From the NCBI GenBank assembly GCA_006226985.1, contig SBGC01000187.1, forward strand, positions 1 to 10,316: a stretch of 10,316 bases of DNA, read 5' to 3'. Both the position numbers and the translations under genes were made by a program. The notes under the pieces are model-generated. The model was not told the DNA's origin and did not search any database. It was given only the letters and a program-made list of their open reading frames with translations. Below, piece after piece: positions 5,498 through 10,316 of the stretch (positions are counted from its first letter, which is position 1; each line of letters begins with the position of its first letter). The stretch comes from Bacillota bacterium (GTDB lineage: Bacteria > Bacillota_I > Bacilli_A > Acholeplasmatales > Acholeplasmataceae).

Positions 5498-7849
5498 ATG
5501 AAACATTTTAAAGTATTTGTGTTTGTTTTTATCATGCTCTTGTTTATTGCAGGATGCCAAGATGCACCTCAAATTCAATTTGAAACCAATGGTGGAAATA
5601 AGATTTCTAATCTTGACTTAAAAGATGTTGACAATCTTGAGTTACCCATACCTGAAAAAGTAGGTTATACGTTTGATGGTTGGTTTTTTGATGTTGAATT
5701 AACAGAACCTTTTAGTCTTGATAATCTTAGTAATCAAAGTGTTAAGGTTTATGCTAAGTGGCAAGTAAAAATGTTTTCCATAACGTTTGACGTTCATGGA
5801 GGAGAAGATATTCAGACATTAAATATCGATTTTAACGAATTACTTGATTTACCAGAACCAGAAAAAAGTGGATATACATTTGCAGGTTGGTATTTAGATG
5901 CAAGTTATAACAATCTTTTCGATGAAGAAAGAATGCTTGACGAAGATTTAATGCTTCATGCTAAATGGACACTTACAACCTTTACTGTAAGTTTTGTAAC
6001 AAATAGTGACGATACAATTGATAGTATGTCTTATACGATTAATGATGATTTTGATGATGTAATACCAGAAAAAGAAGACTTAAACTTTTTAGGTTGGTAT
6101 TTAGACGAGATGCTAACCATACCTTTTAGCACGGATGAGTTAAGTGGCGATTCTTTTACACTTTTTGCGAAATGGTCTATGAGCTATGAAGAAATGTATG
6201 AAAAAATCATGCAATCAGACAATTATACACTGACATTAGACAATGAACCTTTTGGATCAATCATCGTAGAAGTTGATGGAACGAAAGTAACAGCACAAAT
6301 GGGTTCATATAAAGAGTATATATATGTGGATGAAATCACAGAAACGATTTATTCGCTCACGCCTTCACAAAGTGATTTAGGTTGCTATGAAAAACATGTT
6401 TTTTCCGTTTTTGCTAACATCGAAGAAGTTATTGATTTATACGCATGGTATAAAAATCTTTTACCACAGACCTATCAAATGGATTATGTATCTGATGAGG
6501 GTATCATGTTTGTTCCAAATACCTATTTGGAGATGCTCAATGAAACTGTATTTTATGATGAACTTGGTACCGAAGCATCAAGCTTTGGACTCGTGTTCAA
6601 TGATAATCAATTAACATATACACTCGGAATAAGTAATTTAAACACATATATTACGGCCACTTTTTCATTTATTGATGAGACAGAGATAATAATTCCAGAA
6701 ACGATGATTTGTGAAGATAATACGTATGTTCAAGGTATTACTGCCGATAGGATTTATATTGGAAATACTGTCACGACATCAGGTGCATTTGCATCTGTTG
6801 GATTACCTTACTTTGATGGCATGAATGCATACATTCAATATATTAATAGTCAAGGGGGTATTCAGGGGCGTTATCTTGAACTTATTTATTATGATGACGA
6901 ATTTGATGCAACAATGGGTTTATATTACACGAAAAAACTTGTTGAAGAAAACGAAGTGTTTGCCATAGTTGGACAATTAGGTTCTCCAACAATATATGCG
7001 TCCATGGAGTATTTAAATGAAGCTGGTATACCTACAGTCTATTTGGGATCATCTTTATATGGCATGCATATTGAGATGAATGATAATATATTCCCAGTTC
7101 AACCGACCAGTAGTGAAGGTGTACAACTTTTGAGACGCATCAAGATTGAAAATATTTATGGCACAAACTTTGATCAACCATTAGGTTCATCGGGACATAT
7201 TGGTGTTATTTATGAAGAAAATTATCAAGATGTTGTCACCGAAATACATCAAGAAGCTGGTCAACACTCACTTAATGTTACATCCAAGCAAATTTCCATC
7301 AATAATTTAGTGGTTCAAGCAGCAGTCAGAGATTTAGTAAGCGAAGGGGTTGATGTAGTAATCATCTTGACACAAAATCAAACACGTTACGTTTTGCAAG
7401 CCATGCAAAGTGAAAATCTTCATGTTCCTGCTTTTTTAGGTTATCAATCAACATCGATAACGCATATTGATACATCCCTTAGCTACAGTTTCCCCATTTT
7501 AGGCCATTACTATCTTGACATCTATTCCGATAAAGGATCAATTGAGTTTACACGTTATGCATATGTTATGGAAAACTACGGAGATGTTAATAACATCTAT
7601 AATGCTTTTGCAATCGCAGGTTATCAAGCAATGTATATGTTTGTTGAAGGATTACTAAGAATTGGAGATGAGGAGATAACATGGCAATCGTTTATCGATG
7701 CTATGGAACAAAGCCCTCTTAATATTCCAATGGGTGGATTTGTCGAGTACATCGAAGGTATTAGAACTGGAACCAATGCTTTTGGACTCCAAAAGTATAA
7801 CCCATCAACAAAACAATTTGAAAACTATCGCGATATTGAGCAATTATAA
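5498..7849 (+). CDS. InlB-repeat lipoprotein with a type 1 periplasmic-binding (Leu/Ile/Val-binding-like) domain
   Basis: The 783-residue product starts with a signal peptide and lipobox (LLFIAGC, lipidated Cys20). Next come three Listeria-Bacteroides repeats (about 26-88, 94-157, 163-226), and an unrecognised region (about 227-400) rich in beta-strand-like segments. About 412-775 is a type 1 periplasmic-binding fold like the ABC-transporter Leu/Ile/Val-binding proteins (Peripla_BP_6). The evidence for it is IYIGNTVTTSGAFASVGLPYF, NAYIQYINSQGGIQGR, the LELIYYDDEFD strand, the KKLVEENEVFAIVGQLGSPT switch region, GIPTVYLGSS, and a C-terminal YNAFAIAGYQAMYMFVEGLL helix. The ligand may be an amino acid, amide or similar small molecule. 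No permease or ATPase gene for an ABC importer lies in the window, so it may be an orphan binding protein or a sensor. GGGGAGG (5486-5492), 5 bases before the ATG, is a strong ribosome binding site. Confidence 0.9.
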   Translation: MKHFKVFVFVFIMLLFIAGCQDAPQIQFETNGGNKISNLDLKDVDNLELPIPEKVGYTFDGWFFDVELTEPFSLDNLSNQSVKVYAKWQVKMFSITFDVHGGEDIQTLNIDFNELLDLPEPEKSGYTFAGWYLDASYNNLFDEERMLDEDLMLHAKWTLTTFTVSFVTNSDDTIDSMSYTINDDFDDVIPEKEDLNFLGWYLDEMLTIPFSTDELSGDSFTLFAKWSMSYEEMYEKIMQSDNYTLTLDNEPFGSIIVEVDGTKVTAQMGSYKEYIYVDEITETIYSLTPSQSDLGCYEKHVFSVFANIEEVIDLYAWYKNLLPQTYQMDYVSDEGIMFVPNTYLEMLNETVFYDELGTEASSFGLVFNDNQLTYTLGISNLNTYITATFSFIDETEIIIPETMICEDNTYVQGITADRIYIGNTVTTSGAFASVGLPYFDGMNAYIQYINSQGGIQGRYLELIYYDDEFDATMGLYYTKKLVEENEVFAIVGQLGSPTIYASMEYLNEAGIPTVYLGSSLYGMHIEMNDNIFPVQPTSSEGVQLLRRIKIENIYGTNFDQPLGSSGHIGVIYEENYQDVVTEIHQEAGQHSLNVTSKQISINNLVVQAAVRDLVSEGVDVVIILTQNQTRYVLQAMQSENLHVPAFLGYQSTSITHIDTSLSYSFPILGHYYLDIYSDKGSIEFTRYAYVMENYGDVNNIYNAFAIAGYQAMYMFVEGLLRIGDEEITWQSFIDAMEQSPLNIPMGGFVEYIEGIRTGTNAFGLQKYNPSTKQFENYRDIEQL
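5573..6175 (+). repeat. Three tandem Listeria-Bacteroides (InlB B) repeats in the lipoprotein
   Basis: Three units of about 64 residues end in YAKW, HAKW and FAKW and have cores VGYTFDGWFFD, SGYTFAGWYLD and DLNFLGWYLD. They sit directly after the lipid anchor, where they would form a rod holding the binding domain away from the membrane. The first two units start with the classic F(E/D)..GG turn (FETNGG, FDVHGG), and the third has lost it. Confidence 0.85.
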
Positions 7850-7852
7850 AAC

Positions 7853-7879
7853 AAAAGAGGAGATTTCTCCTCTTTTTTT
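7853..7879. terminator. Bidirectional terminator between the convergent lipoprotein and clpB genes
   Basis: AAAAGAGGAG (7853-7862), loop ATTT, CTCCTCTTTT (7867-7876) form a perfect 10-bp stem, followed on the + strand by T through 7879. Read on the - strand, the flanking A-rich sequence gives a T-rich tail (TTTTGTTTT), so the same hairpin can end clpB transcripts. The clpB stop codon (7878-7880) lies at the edge of the T-run. Confidence 0.85.
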
Positions 7880-10013
7880 ATTCAATCACTTTGGGCTCAA
7901 TGATTAATGTATCATCTTTTACACTCATCTGGTAATTTGCATGAGGAATGACTTTACCTTCAATCATCTGCATTGCAATCAACGTTTCGATGTGTCTTTG
8001 AATGAATCTCTTTAAAGGTCTTGCCCCATATTCATCATTGAAACCATGCTTAATGATATATTTATGAACTTGATCATCGAATGTGATATAGATGTTTTTT
8101 TCTGCAAGTCTTACATTGAGATCTTTAAGCATTTTTTTAGCAATTTCAATTTGAACATTTAAGTTCAAGGCATTAAAGATAATGATTTCATCAATTCGGT
8201 TGATAAATTCAGGTTTGAATTTCGTTTTTACAAGGTCCATCACACGTTTTTGTGCATCCGTATCATAGCTTAATAAGTATTCACTACCGATGTTTGATGT
8301 TAAAATGATGATCGTATTTTTAAAGTCAACAGTACGACCTTGGCTATCGGTAAGTCTACCATCTTCAAGAATTTGAAGAAGAATGTTAAATACTTCTGGA
8401 TGTGCTTTTTCAACTTCATCGAATAAGACAATAGAATACGGTTTTCTTCTCACAGCTTCTGTAAGTTGACCACCTTCATCATAACCTACATATCCAGGAG
8501 GTGAACCAATAAGTCTTGATACACTAAATGATTCCATATATTCACTCATATCGATTCTTACAATTTGGTGTTCACTGTCAAAGAGTGCATCAGCTAATGA
8601 TCTTGCAACCTCTGTTTTACCTACACCGGTAGGACCTAAGAAGAGAAATGAACCAATAGGCCTGTGCTCATCTTTAATACCCGCTCTTTGTCTAATGATG
8701 GCATCACTGATGAGTCTTAAGGCGTGATCTTGGCCAATCACGCGTTTACGCAAGGTTTCTTCAAGGTGAAGAAGCTTTTCTTTATCACCTGACATCAGCT
8801 TCGTGATAGGGATATGCGTCCATTTTGAGACGATTTCTGCAATGCTTTCTTCAGTAACAACCTCTGTGAGTAGTTTACCTTCTTGCTGACTCTTTAAGGT
8901 GAGTTCTTGGATTTCTTTATCTAAAGCTGGTATTTTGGCGTATTGTAGTTCAGCAGCCTTTTGATAATTTGAATCATTAAATGCAGATTGTAAATCGTTT
9001 TTTAGTTTTTCAAGTTGTGTTTTTTTAGATTTAATGAGATTTAGGTTTTCCTTTTCTGTTTCCCATTGTGTTTTCAAAGCTTTTTCTGTTGATTTTAATG
9101 ATTTAATTTCATCGTTAATTTTGAGTAAACGATCTTTTGAAATCGGATCTGATTCTTTTTCTAGTGCTGTTTTTTCGATTTCTAGCTGCATAAGTCTACG
9201 CATGACATTATCAAGTTCAACAGGCATGGAGTCGATTTCCATACGAATAGAAGCACACGATTCATCGATTAAGTCAATGGCTTTATCAGGTAAGAATCGA
9301 TCTGATATATAACGATTAGAAAGGGTTGCGGCTGCAATTATCGCAGGGTCTGAAATATGAACACCATGATGTGCTTCAAATCGTGACTTTAGTCCACGAA
9401 GAATACTGATTGTATCTGAAACTGTGGGTTCATCAATTTGCACTTTTTGAAAACGACGTTCTAATGCACTATCTTTTTCGATATATTTCCGGTATTCATT
9501 GAGTGTCGTTGCACCTACGCAGTGAAGTTCACCACGAGCAAGCATCGGTTTTAACATGTTGGAGGCATCCATGGCTCCATCAGCACGTCCTGCACCTACG
9601 ATTGTATGAAGTTCATCAATGAATAAAATGATTTCACCATTGGATTCTTTAATTTTATTTAAGACAGCTTTTAGTCTTTCTTCAAATTCTCCTCTGAACT
9701 TTGCACCAGCAACAAGTGCAGCTAAATCAAGTTCGTAAATCATTTTGTTTTGTAATCCAATAGGAACATCTTTATCGACGATACGACGAGCGAGTCCTTC
9801 AACAATCGCTGTTTTACCAACACCTGGTTCACCGATGAGAACGGGATTGTTTTTTGTTTTACGTGATAAAATTTTAATGACACGACGAATTTCATCTTCA
9901 CGACCAATTACGGGATCGATTTTGCCTAGTTTAACAGCTTCAACGATGTTTCGTCCGAATTTGTCGAGTATTTTAGGATCTTTACTATAATCATCCATTT
10001 GTTGAAAGTTCAT
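7878..10013 (-). CDS. clpB: ClpB-type AAA+ disaggregase lacking the N-terminal domain
   Basis: The 711-residue protein is a two-ring AAA+ chaperone that, with DnaK, pulls proteins out of aggregates. NBD1 has Walker A GEPGVGKT (61-68), Walker B ILFIDE (129-134), pore loop KFRGEFEER and arginine finger region LERRF. A full-length middle coiled-coil domain (about 262-387), including the [13 protein letters not shown] segment characteristic of ClpB, rules out ClpC/ClpE. NBD2 has Walker A GPTGVGKT (460-467), Walker B IVLFDE (528-533), pore loop GYVGYDEGG and sensor-2 GARPLKR (663-669). Full-length ClpB is about 860 residues; here NBD1 begins almost at once, so the Clp_N domain is missing, as in mycoplasmas. 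The start is the ATG at 10013, 6 bases after AAAGGAGG (10020-10027). Longer readings from 10052 or 10037 lack a ribosome binding site, and 10052 would lie upstream of the predicted transcript start. Confidence 0.96.
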   Translation of the reverse strand: MNFQQMDDYSKDPKILDKFGRNIVEAVKLGKIDPVIGREDEIRRVIKILSRKTKNNPVLIGEPGVGKTAIVEGLARRIVDKDVPIGLQNKMIYELDLAALVAGAKFRGEFEERLKAVLNKIKESNGEIILFIDELHTIVGAGRADGAMDASNMLKPMLARGELHCVGATTLNEYRKYIEKDSALERRFQKVQIDEPTVSDTISILRGLKSRFEAHHGVHISDPAIIAAATLSNRYISDRFLPDKAIDLIDESCASIRMEIDSMPVELDNVMRRLMQLEIEKTALEKESDPISKDRLLKINDEIKSLKSTEKALKTQWETEKENLNLIKSKKTQLEKLKNDLQSAFNDSNYQKAAELQYAKIPALDKEIQELTLKSQQEGKLLTEVVTEESIAEIVSKWTHIPITKLMSGDKEKLLHLEETLRKRVIGQDHALRLISDAIIRQRAGIKDEHRPIGSFLFLGPTGVGKTEVARSLADALFDSEHQIVRIDMSEYMESFSVSRLIGSPPGYVGYDEGGQLTEAVRRKPYSIVLFDEVEKAHPEVFNILLQILEDGRLTDSQGRTVDFKNTIIILTSNIGSEYLLSYDTDAQKRVMDLVKTKFKPEFINRIDEIIIFNALNLNVQIEIAKKMLKDLNVRLAEKNIYITFDDQVHKYIIKHGFNDEYGARPLKRFIQRHIETLIAMQMIEGKVIPHANYQMSVKDDTLIIEPKVIE

Positions 10014-10027
10014 GATAATCCTCCTTT

Positions 10028-10050
10028 GGCAGTCCATAGTGGCGATTGCC
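10028..10050 (-). other. Possible stem-loop in the clpB 5' leader
   Basis: On the - strand GGCAATC (10050-10044) can pair with GACTGCC (10034-10028), with six of seven pairs and a nine-base loop. It would lie at the extreme 5' end of the mRNA, next to but not covering the Shine-Dalgarno at 10020-10027. A role in mRNA stability or temperature response is speculative. Confidence 0.35.
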
Positions 10051-10056
10051 ATTTAT

Positions 10057-10086
10057 ATTATAAATCAAGACGATTGGCACTGTCAA
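10057..10086 (-). promoter_or_regulatory. Sigma-A promoter of clpB
   Basis: Read on the - strand, TTGACA (10086-10081) and TATAAT (10062-10057) are both perfect consensus boxes with an 18-base spacer. Transcription would begin near 10050, giving a leader of about 37 bases. The -35 box lies within the CIRCE element. Confidence 0.82.
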
Positions 10087-10100
10087 TAATTAAGTGCTAA
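10074..10100. promoter_or_regulatory. CIRCE operator (HrcA binding site)
   Basis: TTGGCACTG (10074-10082), a 9-base spacer and AAGTGCTAA (10092-10100) match the CIRCE consensus TTAGCACTC-N9-GAGTGCTAA at 15 of 18 arm positions with the exact 9-9-9 spacing. HrcA, the CIRCE repressor, controls heat-shock chaperones (groE, dnaK, and clpB/lon in mycoplasmas). Position over the clpB -35 box predicts repression in unstressed cells. The operator is 3 bases upstream of the divergent phosphatase -35 region. hrcA itself is not in the window. Confidence 0.87.
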
Positions 10101-10103
10101 AAA

Positions 10104-10132
10104 GTTACAATTGTCGATAATTATGTTATAAT
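10104..10132 (+). promoter_or_regulatory. Promoter of the phosphatase gene
   Basis: Extended -10 TGTTATAAT (TG at 10124-10125, TATAAT at 10127-10132) and a weak -35 GTTACA (10104-10109) are separated by 17 bases. A GGGTGA-type ribosome binding site (10140-10145) precedes the ATG at 10150. Confidence 0.65.
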
Positions 10133-10149
10133 TTAACTTGGGTGATGAC

Positions 10150-10316
10150 ATGATAAAAGTAGTATTTGTGTGTTTAGGAAATATATGCCGTTCACCGATG
10201 GCAGAAGGATTATTTAAGAAGATTGTTAAAGATATGGGATATGAAGATTGTTTTCATATCGAATCAAGAGCAACCTCTAGTTGGGAACTTGGAAATCCTC
10301 CTCATCCTGAGACAGT
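10150..10316 (+). CDS. Low-molecular-weight protein tyrosine phosphatase, 3' partial
   Basis: The first 55 residues are present before the window ends. MIKVVFVCLGNICRSPMAEG at the N-terminus is the family signature: the CX5R(S/T) P-loop with nucleophile Cys8 and phosphate-binding Arg14 directly followed by Ser15. The HIESRATSSWELGNPPHPET stretch also fits LMW-PTP (I.S.GT..W..G...). The catalytic Asp of the DPY motif lies beyond the window, so activity cannot be fully judged. It is probably cytoplasmic and dephosphorylates phosphotyrosine proteins. Arsenate reductases of the ArsC thioredoxin-linked type share this fold, but the sequence after the P-loop favours a phosphatase. It is transcribed away from clpB with its own extended -10 promoter, and the CIRCE between them could affect it. 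Confidence 0.92.
   Translation, partial: MIKVVFVCLGNICRSPMAEGLFKKIVKDMGYEDCFHIESRATSSWELGNPPHPET

Noticed and set aside
9034..9990. Plus-strand open frames inside clpB
   Set aside because: Ser/Ile-rich shadows of the conserved ClpB frame; no start signals.
10014..10052. Longer clpB start at 10052 adding 13 residues
   Set aside because: No ribosome binding site, position upstream of the predicted transcription start, and a strong AAAGGAGG correctly spaced before the ATG at 10013.

Overview
The window looks like chromosome from a low-GC, AT-rich bacterium on the Mollicutes side of the Firmicutes, most plausibly an Acholeplasma or Izemoplasma relative. The points in favour are A+T-rich codon use, Gram-positive signals (strong Shine-Dalgarno sites, lipoboxes, a CIRCE operator), surface proteins built from Listeria-Bacteroides (InlB B) repeats and DUF5011 Ig-like modules, and a ClpB without its N-terminal domain, as is known in mycoplasmas. 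Every tryptophan read here is TGG and no gene contains an in-frame TGA, so the standard code applies and Mycoplasma/Spiroplasma-type code 4 is unlikely. The taxonomic call is an inference.

Layout. (1) About 3-3037 (+): a secreted subtilisin-like S8 protease with four InlB-type repeats and two DUF5011 modules, open at the left edge of the window. It overlaps by one base a small lipoprotein made only of two DUF5011 modules. A terminator follows. (2) 3118-3663 (+): a highly charged protein ending in a DUF2188 domain, with its own promoter and a strong terminator. (3) About 3693-5459 (+): an AEC-family permease overlapping by one base a class I SAM-dependent methyltransferase. (4) 5498-7849 (+): a large lipoprotein with three InlB repeats, an unrecognised middle region and a type 1 periplasmic-binding (Leu/Ile/Val-binding-like) domain. 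(5) 7878-10013 (-): clpB, convergent with the lipoprotein gene and sharing a bidirectional terminator with it. (6) 10150 to the edge (+): a low-molecular-weight protein tyrosine phosphatase, partial, divergent from clpB.

The genes do not form one pathway. The themes are cell-surface modules (protease, lipoprotein, solute-binding lipoprotein, all built from short repeat domains), solute transport, and protein quality control. The best-supported regulatory element is a CIRCE operator (HrcA binding site) at 10074-10100. It covers the -35 box of a good sigma-A promoter for clpB and sits just upstream of the divergent phosphatase promoter. No CRISPR array, rRNA, tRNA, insertion sequence or integrase was found, and no gene-free stretch exceeds 300 bases; the longest is the 136-base clpB/phosphatase divergent region.
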